DNA of 64,000 nt from Apoda limacodes (Eukaryota > Arthropoda > Insecta > Lepidoptera > Limacodidae), in contig OX291544.1 of the NCBI GenBank assembly GCA_946406115.1, positions 26,553,521 to 26,617,520 of the forward strand. Direction: 5' to 3'. The notes beneath the pieces are model-generated. The model ran no database searches. It was not told the DNA's origin and saw nothing but the letters and a program-made list of their open reading frames with translations. Below are positions 32,658 to 43,197 of this stretch, piece by piece (position 1 is the first letter of the stretch; each line of letters starts with the position of its first letter). The translations under genes were made by a program, and so were the position numbers.

Positions 32658-33245
32658 CGAACAGCTGAAATCTTATCAATATATATTAGGTATAATAAAT
32701 TACATTATTAGGGAATAGGTTAACCGCTCCGCTGATTATACCGCGGGGCACTATTCCTTTAAGGAGCAACGAGGTAGCGTTTTTTAAACAGGGATAGCTC
32801 AAGCGATGCTAAAGGTCATATATAGGATACTTTAAGATTTTCTGTAAAAATATTTTTTTCACCACAGGTGCTACAGGTGACTTGAGTTTTGAAAGCTGAA
32901 GGAAATACTTTTTATCCTAGTTAATCAATGGTTAGGAATTCCACGTAGGTACTTACTAATATATCCAATAAGAAAAAATATTATACCTTTAGTTCAGGAA
33001 GGTTATATAACTTCACGCTTTGACCCTAAGGATTGAAGCAGAAACATTTAACGCCGGTGACAGGGCTAGAAACGGCTACCGTATCTACAGTCGGGGGCTG
33101 CATCGCTTTGTCGCCCGTGTGGTAGGACCACTCATGCTCGAAGCTAAGCCGCGGTGACCCAGACTGTTCCTTACATGACTGTGTTCGAGCTAAGATTATG
33201 CAAAAAAAAAACGCAAAATATTTAGAAGCAACATTTCTATATTAA
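32658..33245. other. Intergenic sequence, mostly unrecognised
   Basis: A GC-richer patch at 33050-33180 (cgcccgtgtggtaggaccac, then gaagctaagccgcgg) may be part of a SINE but lacks clear A and B boxes. No gene is supported. Confidence 0.3.
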
Positions 33246-33400
33246 CTAGCTGACCCCGCGAACGTTGTTTCGCTTTTTTGAATCAACTGGCGCACTAACA
33301 TGCCTTAACAATAACGATCACAACAAAAAAAAATTATCCAAATCGGGCCAGCCGTTTCAGAGTTTTAGCGAGACCAACGAACAGCAATTCATTTTTAAGA
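33246..33400 (+). repeat. Dispersed repeat (CTAGCTGA..CGAACGTTGTTT family), copy 2
   Basis: A shorter copy of the family at 15206-15555: ctagctgaccccgcgaacgt then tgttt, and further on ccagccgtttcagagtttta, gcgagacca, gaacagcaatt. Confidence 0.6.
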
Positions 33401-33833
33401 TTAAAGTTTACCTCTGTTGCTCCAACGTGAAGAAACGGTGCTCTGAGGAGAGAAACTATCTCTGTGAGAACTTTCGATTAGGATATAAGAGTATCCTATG
33501 TCGTTCTCCAACCTAACAAATATGCTTATTATGAAATAACTTTATCTATCCTCCTCGTATATCGCAGTGTGCTTGTGAATTCAGGAACTATTGTTAGGAC
33601 TACTACTTACTCCAAAATACAAAATGTAAAATTACTACTAAGTGAGTCAAGTTTACATAATTTTAAACAATAAAAAAATCAAAACACCTAGGGTACCTAG
33701 ACTGTCTTTGCTGACATAACGAAAACAGTAAATTGATATCCAGCAATAAATGGAACCTTGAATATAGATACAACAGAAAAATATTTTAAAGATATTAGCT
33801 TTAATGAGATTCTATTTCCACAATTTAAATAAA

Positions 33834-33974
33834 TGTGTGTGTGTGTGCGTGTGCGTGCGTGTGTGTGTGCGTGTGCTTGCGTGTGTGTGTGCGTGCGTGT
33901 TCGTGCGTTGCGTGCGAGGGTGCGTGCGTGCGAGGGTGGGTGGGTGCGTGCGTGCGTGTGTGTGTGTGTGTCTG
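33834..33974. repeat. GT/GC-rich imperfect microsatellite
   Basis: About 140 bases of gtgtgtg, gcgtgcg and gggtggg units. Alternating purine-pyrimidine runs of this type favour Z-DNA. The ORF running through it (cysteine, valine and arginine only) is an artefact of the repeat. Confidence 0.9.
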
Positions 33975-34413
33975 TAAATCAACTTTATTATTAAAACTAT
34001 TGAAAAAATTGACAGTCTTAAATTTTTATGACAGCAAAATGTGCAACTACCTACACTATATTGTGCATGAAAACTGAATTCATTACTCGTTTATGTTTAC
34101 TATTATTTCACTTACTGAATGAAGATTTCTCACCCAGAATAGAGACAACAATAACTGGCCAAGAATTTCTAGCAAATGGGCATGCAGCTTTATGCTCAGC
34201 ATTTTAGGATTTAGTAGAACCATATAGGAGAAAACTGTCATTACTACCAATACGTAACAAGACTGATTACCTATTTGGTTGTAGCAGGCTATCCTGACAG
34301 TAATATCATACAAATCACAGGGGTAACAATATCTAAAACAAATCTACCACTACTACACTTATTACATTGATTTACTTCAGTTATTTTTAAGGTTTTTAAT
34401 TTTTGTATCTAAG

Positions 34414-34515
34414 CTAGCGTCGTTTCTTCTTGTCGTGCCGACGTGCACGGGACATTGTTGCTCTGTGGCCTGGGGATGACTGCTCTGAGCTGCACTCATC
34501 ACTGTCAGTATAAGT
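34414..34515 (-). CDS. Small membrane protein, last coding exon
   Basis: On the - strand the acceptor tgatttcag is followed by ACT TAT ACT GAC and 33 codons ending in TAG. The peptide is acidic and serine-rich at first ([12 protein letters not shown]), then strongly basic ([12 protein letters not shown]). It joins in phase 0 to the exon at 40527-40673. The basic KKKRR end matches the end I recall for fly anon-73B1 (..KKKRR). Confidence 0.8.
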   Translation of the reverse strand, partial: TYTDSDECSSEQSSPGHRATMSRARRHDKKKRR

Positions 34516-37500
34516 CTGAAATCAATATGAATTTGGTTTTAATTTTATATTATTTTCAAAAATCAAGGGTAAACTTACATATATCAAAAAGTATTTGAAG
34601 TCCACAACACATTACGGCCCAGGTGATGAGCTATGGTTTAAACCTTTCGTAGACCTAATTCACCTGCTTAATACACCTAAGTGCATTAAGTCAACCAAAT
34701 AGTATACCTTATGCACCTAGATGAATTAAATCTACCAAATAGTACCTTTTTTCTCCTGGGTGCATTAAGGCTACCAAACACTATTCCTTATTCACACAGG
34801 TGCACAAAGTCGATATTTTTATTAACCTGTATTTGATTTACCTAAGGAAATGGCGTCAAACATAGTGGAATAGAGAGTGCTGTTTAGTCCCCCGGGGGGA
34901 CTGGGCTAGGGGATCCTAGTAGAGCAAGAGAAAATGAACTTCCTAATATTTTAAAATAACCTTTATCAACACTTAATAAACGGATTTCTTTAACGCAACA
35001 TTTCTAAAAAATCGGCCAAGTGCGAGTCGAACTCGTGCACGAAGGGATTCGTACCATTACCTATCACGTTTGTGATATGGGAGCCCCCCTAAATATTTAT
35101 TCTGTTTTTAGTATTTGTTGTTATATCTTCTCTGAAAATTTTAACTGTCTAACTATCACGGTTCATGAGATACAGCCTGGTGACAGACGGGCGGACAGCG
35201 AAGTCTTAGTAATAGGGTTCCGCTAATTAGCCTTTGGGTACGGAACCCTAAAAATGTACTACTGTAATGCGTTAATCCAATAAACTTAACTGAGCCTCTT
35301 AAATGATTTCGTCGTTAATCTGACTAGTCTGCCTGCGTTTTCTACTTGAAGTATATTTTGATTGTTTTGTCGAAAGCAGTTATTTAACGAAAGGTGCTAC
35401 CCCTCAATACAATTATTTGTGCTGTGTCATTCACCAAAGATGGTGTGTCTTGTTCTTTACAAAGTTGGATTTCATCCAGGTTGACTTCAATGTACCCAAG
35501 TGAATAAACCATACAAAATAAGTGCACTTAATTCACCTGGGTGAATAAAAAATACTATTTGGTAGATTTAATGCACCTAGGTGAATTAAGCAGGTGAATT
35601 AAGTCTATGAAAGGGGTTTAAATTACCCTCTCCCAGGGTTGGGGTAGACCATGCTCCAACAGTGGCAATGTATGAAGTTAGTTTTATTTATTATTATCAC
35701 AAATATTAATTTAATTTTAGAATAAGTGTTTTTTTTTTGTGTCAATATTTTGTTTACTAGTAGGTAATTTGGTATAGTTTGCAAACTTTGACATCATTCC
35801 ATTTAATTACAGGAAACAACTTATAGAGGTGGTACGGCTGATGACGCCTCCAAATGTGAGGTATATAGCACTTTTATCACATTTGTATTACTATTACCTC
35901 AACTTTCTAACACTTGGAATTTAAAAAAAATTGTGCAAATGTTCATAGAAGTGCAGATATTTTACTAACAGGTCTTCAAAGCCTTGTTTAACGTATGAAC
36001 ATATCTTGTATTGATTAACTTGACATACTACAACATGGAAGTTGTAAATATCTAGTAATGTCAATGTGAGGAAGTCCATCTGCAGGGTAAGCCCACACAA
36101 ACACGTTGGTGTGAAATCCCTAAGTGCCATGTCATCCACTACTTGGTGGATAAAATAGTACTAGTTTTGGGTATAAACAGTATTTCATAGATAGAGCTGC
36201 AAGGTATAAGAAAAGACAAAACAGCCGCCATATTTGCAATGTGTTCTGAATTCAAAAGCAGGGTGAAATGTTGCACCGTTTAAAATAGTGTAAGTTTGAA
36301 ATCAAACAAGTTACAACTTTGACAGGAAGTAAGTGTGTAGTTTAAGAGGGTGATATAGGCCAGAAAGCCAATATCTGTAACGCTAATGTTATATATGTAT
36401 TATTAATCATTAGATAATGTCATATACATTACTATGAGATATATTTGTTATATACTTCTGAGGTAATTAATACCTTATTTGTATGGAATTTAACGTTATT
36501 ACCGTTTTGTCGTAATTTATTTTTAGTTTTTACTACAACTTAGAGTCAATGCACTAGATAACAAATAATTCTAAATATTTAGCCACCTTTTTTTACAAGC
36601 AAATTCAAAACATGCTTTAAAAATTTGCACAAGCGTTGAAACACTTCCAGATTTTTTATAGCATTAAATACAATAAATGAAAATCACTCATTAAGGTAAT
36701 GCACTAGACAAAAGCAAGTTTTATTTCATTTATTAGTTAAGCCACAAAATTTACACAAAAACGGCAACAAATATCACAATCCTTTTCTATTCTTCTTTTA
36801 CATTCTTGATAGTGTTAGTACAATAAACAATAAACAAAAGTACAATAAAAGCACAATAAGGCTAATATGAAAGTTTAAGTCCTTAATAACTTGTAATAGT
36901 AGAAGTTGGAAAGTAACCCGTCAAAACTCTTGATCATGATAAAATGTATTTTAAAAGAGTTAGTTAGACTTAGTAAGCTTTTTATCAAAAAAAAAATTAC
37001 AAGAGACAACCAGATACTTGAACTGCTACTCTATGTCCTTATGTTTTGAAGTTCTTACTCAATTTAAAATAAAAAAAACATGGCTACTTCTAGTTAATAG
37101 GGATGTATAGAAATAGATATAAAAAAACTGCATTTTATTTGTTTTTTATTTTTTAATAATTCACTATTAGATATTCAAGGTAAAATTTAAATAATGCGAA
37201 ATCTTGTTAAGATTCGTGTTTTAATCATATTTAAGTGAAATAAATTGAAAACAACATTATAACTTTACACCCAAAATAACGATGGTGATAGGGCTTACAA
37301 AAACAAAAATGAACAAAAATTTTATACCAAAAGTTTTGCATTATTTCCATTACTTACATGTTATAATGTCAGCAAATCTACCAAAGTTTAGTCCATTGGA
37401 GTATGTAAAGTTTATACATCTAGGTACATGTGATTTAATATATCAGGAGGTCTCAAACCTTTCATAATTTAATTTTAATTACCTACTTATAATGATTGTG

Positions 37501-40500
37501 AAAAAAAAGTTATCTGGTATCTAATTTAGATAAGCAAAATATGTTAAAAGAATAGTACTGAGTCATTTCTGTATAATTGTTTTACCGTTTACCAAATTAC
37601 TATTATATTAGATATAAATAAAATTATGTTGTTAAAGTTACCGAGAGTCATAGATTTTTGCTTTAAAAAGAGAGAATACAATTTATCATAAATGTTGGCA
37701 ATCTCTGATTTCAAAACTATGCTGACTATGACCAGACCCCAAAAATATTGTTTTTGGAATGAAACTGTATTTGAACTTTAAATGTGTGATGTGTCTTTAA
37801 CCCGTCAAGCGTCCCCATACTAAGGAAATTATACGCCCTTGCCGCATACAAACGGACATACACCTAACTTTATTATGTTTATTCCTCTTTATTTATTTTA
37901 AGGTATGTTCTCTAATATATATACAGTATAAAAAAAGTAATAAGAATAAGTTTATGATAAATATAATAAGTAATAATAAATTTATTTACTAAAAAAATAC
38001 ATAGTTTTATATATATAGCACATTACCAGGGGTCAAAATGAACTCTAAGCTACTGTTAATAAAATCCAAAATCAAACTCAAAATGGCGCAAATGGCGGCC
38101 GGATCAAATTACCAAAACAATTTCTGATAAAAAAATATTAAACGCACAAAATATTGTCCACCCAAAAATACTAGAACCTAGGACATGCCATTGGCTTCAC
38201 TTCTGAATACTTACAATTAGCCTGTCTGATAAAAGTCTTCCTGAAAAAATTCCCCACTGTTGGACCTTGGACGCGTGACAGGTTAAGAAACATATTTCTC
38301 TAACAGCTATATTTACATGTTTAGAATAGACATATTCAAAATGACATTATATTTATTGGTAAACTTGCTTTAGACAGATTTCCCCAAAAAGGGATGGGAA
38401 CTCTACAGAATAAGTTTTCAAAAAGCAAGCAAACAATAAGTTAATAATTTGATAGACCATTTATACCTTAGTATTTTCGTACCAAAATACCTGCAATAAA
38501 GTACGGTAATTCTTTACTTTCCAAGAACGTGAGATTTTTACGGAACGATGGTTTTAACTGATAGAACACCACATTTAAATACACAGGTAAAATTCAAAAA
38601 CTCTCGGAGGACACTAGATTTTCACAAAAAAAAAACTAAATTGATTTCATACAAAACCCGCCATTACACACCAACATTTAAAAATACAAAACCTTTTTTT
38701 TTCACGAAAATAGTTGCCAGTCTAAAGAGAAAAATAAACACAGGATTCAATCGATTTTACTTTTCTCTAATTTTAATCGATAGAAAAGCATATTTATATA
38801 CTCGAATAAAATCAAAAAACTGGCAGCGAATTCAAACCTTGCCAAGTTAGGTGGTAAGGAGCGAAGCGGCGAGCCATTAGGTTACATGGTGAACACCGCA
38901 CGAGCCGAGCGAAGCGGCAGAGGCCGGCGAAGTGCCAGAAACAATTTGTTCTAATTTAGAATTGTTTGGCAGGAGTAGGGGGGCAGGGTAGACACTGGTT
39001 AATTGATCTGAGTGACACAGGTACAATTTGTTTCTGGCGCTCGCCGGCCGCTGCCGCGGCACGCTCCGCTCGGCTTCGCGCGCTAACTTTCATGTGCTCC
39101 GCTTGACTTTGCGTACAAGTTTTTATGTTCCAAAGTGGGTTGCCGTGACTACACTAAATAACTACAAGTTGGTTGTAATAAAAAAACTTGCGAGCGCCAG
39201 AACCAATTTCTACTTATTTAGTATAGTCACGGCAACCCACTTTGGAACATGAAAACTTGCGCGTGAAACCAAGCGGAGCACATGAAAGTTAGCGCGCGAA
39301 GACGAGCGGAGCGTGCCGCGGCAGCGGCCGGCGAGCGCCGGAACCAATTTCTACTTATTTAGTATAGTCACGGCAACCCACTTCGGAAAATGAAAACTTG
39401 CGCGTGAAACCAAGCGGAGCACATGCAAGTAAGCGCGCGAAGCCGAGCGGAGCGTGCCGCGGCAGCGGTCGGCGAGCGCCAGAACCAATTTCTACTTATT
39501 TAGTATAGTCACGGCAACCCACTTTGGAACATGAAAACTTACGCGCGAAACCAAACGCTGCACAAGAAAGTAAGAAAAAAAAGGCCGGCGAGTGCCAGAA
39601 ACAAATTGTACCTATGTCTCCCAGATCAATAAACCGGTGTCTACCCTGCCCCCCCTACTCCTGCCAAACCATTCTAAAATAGAACAATTTGTTTCTGGCA
39701 CTTCGCCGGCCTTTTTTTTTATCGATTATTACTTTAAAGAGTAAGTACTCGATTGTTGAATACTGGCAACATTGCTATTAAAAAAAAAACAACCTGTTGT
39801 TTTTTTCTCTAATGTGTTTTGTTTGTGTAGATATTTATTGTTGTGTAATGGCTGAATTTGTATGAAAAATTATTTATTTATTTTCCGGAAAAACTAGTTT
39901 CCTCCGAGAGTTTCTGAATTTCATCTTTGTATATAAATGTGGTATTCTATCAATAGAAATTTTTATTACGTTAATACCAGGCGTTCTTGGAAAGTAAAGA
40001 ATTACCTAAAGTACTAAAGCTATGAGAATACAGTCTATCAAACTCAACTTTCCAATAAATATGGAAAACTTCCCCACACTGACCCTACCTGTCAACATTT
40101 TCTAAACAGGAAGTACCCATATAGTTTCAAAACTTTGACCTTTGTCCCCTTAAATATCAAAATTTTAGTATCATTTTTAACAAACTGTTGTGCAATCATT
40201 AACAATATTTTTGTTATTTTTGTCACTTTTGCCACAAAAAAATGTAACTTTAGACCCATGTCTGGAGGTAGGGTTTTTGTGTTAATCTGTCAAACTGCCA
40301 ATACACATTCGTTGTTAATCGTAGTGTGTGTGTTTTATCGTAGATTGTGTACGTCAACCGTTCGTTATATTTTGTTAGTAACGTTTCAAAGCTTCACGAA
40401 CGATAAGTGTCGGTGGCAAAACTGCCGGTATCAAAAGTGTGAAAAGTATCAATCGTGGGAATTCTTAATCCCAAAAAGAACACGCCCTGAAAGTAAGTAT

Positions 40501-40673
40501 CCTAATGGCCTGTCTTTCTTCCTTACCTTTTCATATGGATGTGGCTCGTTATGTTCGTCAGTCAGCGTAACACAAGCTAGCAAACAAATTATTTGAAATG
40601 CTGCACCAATATACAAGCCGTATCGAATTACTGTACTCATCAAATCTTCGGCAAAAATCTCACTTGGAATCAT
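34414..40673 (-). CDS. UPF0239 / anon-73B1-like single-pass membrane protein
   Basis: Coding exons 40673-40527 and 34515-34414 (both - strand) join in phase 0 to give 82 residues, close to the length I recall for Drosophila anon-73B1 (about 87). Residues 15-37 form one hydrophobic segment ([13 protein letters not shown] followed by IICLLACV), aligning with the LIRYGLYVGALFQ segment of the UPF0239 family. After it come an acidic linker and a basic KKKRR end, which could act as a cytosolic retention or anchoring tail. The biochemical role of the family is unknown to me. The 6-kb intron holds a TTAA-flanked inverted-repeat element, repeats and a 1.6-kb foldback palindrome. The gene converges with MTF-1. 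Confidence 0.8.
34588..34641 (+). repeat. SINE tail, left half of an interrupted copy
   Basis: It reads ttgaagtccacaacacatta then cggcccaggtgatgagctat then ggTTTAA. Its continuation (ttaccctctcccagggttgg) resumes at 35622, after the inverted-repeat element. Together the two halves restore a normal lepidopteran SINE tail. Confidence 0.6.
34642..35617. mobile_element. TTAA-flanked inverted-repeat element (piggyBac-like MITE)
   Basis: The arms start ACCTTTCGTAGACCTAATTC on the left and, reversed, ACCCCTTTCATAGACTTAAT on the right. TTAA lies directly outside both ends (34638-34641 and 35618-35621). The left arm has about 41-bp tandem units (tctaccaaatagtaccttttttctcct type) each holding a cacctaggtg-like palindrome. 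The right arm has the inverted counterpart. The centre contains a GGTTCCGTA-family repeat (35012-35262) that inserted later. No transposase is encoded. The TTAA duplication is diagnostic of piggyBac-type insertion in known families. Confidence 0.75.
35012..35262 (+). repeat. GGTTCCGTA-family repeat nested in the TTAA element
   Basis: The left end is aatcggccaagtgcgagtcg. The right end is tttgggtacggaaccctaaa. It is shorter than the copy at 32107 and in opposite orientation. Confidence 0.7.
35622..35690 (+). repeat. SINE tail, right half of the interrupted copy
   Basis: ttaccctctcccagggttgg then ggtagaccatgctccaacag then tggcaatg, the known end of the same SINE tail that starts at 34588. Confidence 0.55.
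35691..38447. other. Intron of the small membrane-protein gene
   Basis: AT-rich intron with no supported exon or element. A + strand frame at 35811-35928 ([15 protein letters not shown]...) looks protein-like but has no partner. A pair of short direct phrases (gcactagacaa/gcactagataac) occurs at 36550 and 36701. Confidence 0.4.
38448..40042. mobile_element. 1.6-kb foldback element with GC-rich core
   Basis: The two sides are long inverted copies of one another. Matching pairs include ggtaattctttactttccaa at 38504 with its reverse ending at 40006, a gatagaacaccacattta block with its reverse near 39950, ctctcggagga with its reverse near 39903, and gttgccagt with its reverse near 39765. Further in, 38923-39053 (ggccggcgaagtgccagaaa...) pairs with 39582-39712. 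The centre (39050-39585) holds a 140-bp GC-rich tandem repeat and one inverted copy of it. No transposase is present. Foldback (FB-like) or two nested inverted-repeat elements are both possible. Confidence 0.8.
39193..39585 (+). repeat. 140-bp tandem repeat, 2.8 copies
   Basis: The block gagcgccagaaccaatttct recurs at 39193, 39333 (one mismatch) and 39474, a period of 140-141. Each unit continues with agtatagtcacggcaaccca, then a gaaacca(a)gcggagcacatg part, then gagcggagcgtgccgcggca then gcgg. The third unit is truncated. An inverted copy of one unit lies at about 39036-39165. Confidence 0.9.
40527..40673 (-). CDS. Small membrane protein, first coding exon
   Basis: ATG at 40673 opens 49 codons ending with HPYEK directly before the donor GAAAAG then GTAAGG. 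They hold the N-terminus [14 protein letters not shown] and the membrane segment. The upstream start choice is supported by the family: the hydrophobic segment begins about 15 residues after the start. Reading through the donor would add a run ending at 40449. Confidence 0.82.
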
Positions 40674-41316
40674 AGTTAATCAATACAGTTAACATGCACT
40701 CACAGTTTAGGTGAAGGAAGGTATAGGTAAAGCTTATATTATAGGGTCAGAGTAACTAAAAGGGGGTGCAAGTGAAAAACTGACCGGACTTTGTACACCC
40801 CAACCTATTATAGTTTTAAATCTTTTTAGTACTCTTTAAAAAAAGATAAACTTTGTAAATAAATATACGAACCATAGAGTAAACGAAACTATCAAAGACA
40901 AAGTAAGTTTTTTTTTATTTTCATTTTCACGGCTCTGAAATCCAGTTCTTTTAGGCCTCTTTTGTTCTTGTCATTTTGCTTCTCACGTTTTTTTATTTTT
41001 TACATAGATATTTGTTTATTACCTACATTTTATGTAGGTATAACTCATAATGAATGATTTATATGGACCAACTACTAGATTAGTCGAACGGAACAATGTC
41101 TATGTTCCACTCTATACCTATACCAAATTCAGTAGGTAAATTTTATAGTTTTAGCGAACTAACAACAGACCATGAGTGTATAAAACTGGCTTAGTTACAC
41201 CACAGACTATGTATGTATGTATATATTAGAAAAGTTAGTATTAGAAGCACGGTTATGTATGAGACGTTGACGATTTATGCGCAAAATATTAATGTAGAGC
41301 AAAGACTAAGGCAACT
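40674..41316. other. Upstream region of the small membrane-protein gene
   Basis: Probable 5' leader and promoter of the - strand gene. No clear TATA or initiator can be assigned. A short inverted pair (acctacattttatgtaggt) is at 41021-41040. Confidence 0.35.
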
Positions 41317-41553
41317 TTATGACCTTTCTTCTGTTTTATTGGTATGCGACCGGCGTAAAGTGCTTCTTAATCGCTCTAATTCTTCCAACGCTATGCTTTT
41401 ATGTGGGTTTTTAAAAAGCTTTTTTTCATCTAGATCAGTTATTACTACACCGTCTAAAGATCGTACTCTACGGTGCTTGCCCTTTGGCGATTGTTTTGTG
41501 TCCAAGACATATATCCGCCTTATCGACTGTATTTCCCTGTAGTTTATGGACAT
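41317..41553 (-). CDS. Possible basic 78-codon ORF, unrecognised
   Basis: The frame reads from an ATG at 41553 (MSINYREIQSIRRIYVLD) to a TAA, with many lysines and arginines, the segment KHRRVRSLDGVVITDLDEKK and a leucine/arginine-rich end (ALEELERLRSTLRRS). The composition is protein-like, and an acceptor-like ctacag precedes an in-frame continuation, so it might be a last exon or a small single-exon gene. I recognise no family, no neighbouring exon is found, and a stop lies upstream in the same frame. Confidence 0.3.
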   Translation of the reverse strand: MSINYREIQSIRRIYVLDTKQSPKGKHRRVRSLDGVVITDLDEKKLFKNPHKSIALEELERLRSTLRRSHTNKTEERS

Positions 41554-42584
41554 AACGGCCCAACTTAAAAGGAATTAACTTGAGGGGAATCATCCCTCTT
41601 TCTATTTTTCCAGAAACTTTTTCCCTTTAAATGACACACTCGCTGGAGCTATGTCTTCCCAACGATTTGTCAACTATTATAGAGCTGCAGCTGAATGTCT
41701 TGAACATCATATCAACTTATCAATTTCATTTCAGTCATCAGTTACAACAAAGTACCGGGCAAAGTATAGTTGTAAATATGTAAACATACTATTTTCTCTA
41801 TGAAATAAACTATATAAATATGTACATAATACGAATATGCTCTCTAAAAAGTCTGAAATAAAAAGCAAACTGAAAAATATTGAAAAACCCATGACACGGT
41901 TAAAACGTAATCCAAAAAGGACAAAATAATTTAAAACAAGCAAAATTAAAAATTTTGAAAAAACCCCCGGCGGTTATATCGTAATCAAAAAAGAATAAAA
42001 TAATTAAAAAAAACCCCTGACTTAACCAGACATGTAACGAAAAATAAAAACGTAAAAAGCTTTTTATAATAGAGTTCATCTCTCGCGAAGTCGGTCATAT
42101 AAACAATGGAGTAGCAGTTTTCATGACGAAGATATACTTACATGTGGCAATAATACCTAAATAACGCATTCAACTAGCTATGAACTTAATAAACAACCAA
42201 ATAACATCCGTCAGGGGCTGCCCTCTCTACTCTGAATGAAGATATCCTGTGTTACCTAGATTATGTCGTCATTAAACATCTTCAGTAATTATATTCTCGT
42301 TAATATAAAACTGCAAAACTTTAGTTTATTTAATGGCAGGCCCGGCGGATATTCTTTGGCTGTTTATTAAGTTCATATGTAGTTGAATATATTATTTATT
42401 ATTGCCACATCTAAGTATATCTTCGTGTAACAAATAGGCACCTAAAGAAGTGCCATGAAAACTGATACTCATTGTTAATATGATCGACTTCGCGAGAGAG
42501 CAATTGTGATATAAAAAGCTTTTTACGTTTAATATCTTTTGTTACATAATCTGGTTAAGTCAGGGGTTTTAAAATTATTTTATC
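41554..42584. other. Intergenic sequence
   Basis: Around 41940-42070 and 42480-42580 there are inverted related blocks (gaaaaacccc..ggcggtta, aaaagctttttataa versus ataaaaagctttttacg; cgaaga..atatacttacatg versus cta(a)gtatatcttcgtg). This suggests another diverged inverted repeat of about 550 bp. No gene is supported. Confidence 0.4.
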
Positions 42585-42885
42585 CTTTTTAGGGTTCCGT
42601 ACCCAAAGGGTAATTACTAGAAAACTATTACTTAGACTTCGCTGTCCGTCCGTCTGTCCGTCCGTCCGTCCGTCTTTCACCAGGCTGTATCTCATGAACC
42701 GTGATAGTTAGACAGTTGAAATTTTCACAGGAGATGTATTTCTGTAGCCGCTATAACAACAAATACTAAAACACAGAATAAAATAAATATTTAAGGGGGC
42801 TCCCATACAACAAACGTGATTTCAATAGACAATGGCAAGGAACCCTTAGTGCGCGAGTCAGACTCGCACTTGCCCGTTTTTTTTA
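42585..42885 (-). repeat. GGTTCCGTA-family repeat
   Basis: The left end is ttagggttccgtacccaaag. Then come a tccgtccgtctgtccgtccg run, caccaggctgtatctcatga, and the right end gcgagtcagactcgcacttg then cccg. It is almost the same length as the copies at 35012 and 54157. Confidence 0.8.
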
Positions 42886-43197
42886 ATTACGTTTTAACCG
42901 TCGAGGCTTTTTTTTATTTTAAATTTTGCTTTTTTTTTAATTATTTTATCCGTTTTCGATTATGTTTTAACCGTCGTGCGTTTTTCAAAATTTTTACTTT
43001 TGCTTTTTATATTTAAAAAAAATATATAATTGATCCTAAAATGATAGAAATTGACAGACTAAAAGAGACAATAATATAAGTATGCACAACAGCTTCAGTT
43101 TTAAACGTTAAGTACCCATCTTGCCCTCATTTCTCCTATGTAGGATTTGCAAAGCCATTTATATTAGACAGGACAATTGACACATGGCGTTACTATC

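Noticed and set aside
33050..33180. Possible tRNA-like SINE head
   Set aside because: Clear A and B boxes could not be found.
33835..34077. 80-codon cysteine/valine-rich ORF
   Set aside because: It is the translation of a GT/GC microsatellite.
35811..35928. + strand frame [15 protein letters not shown] with acceptor- and donor-like borders
   Set aside because: It lies in the intron of the opposite-strand gene, is very short and has no partner exon or recognised family.
40135..40596. 153-codon + strand ORF
   Set aside because: It overlaps the first exon of the small membrane-protein gene on the other strand, has no family features and lacks splice or start context.
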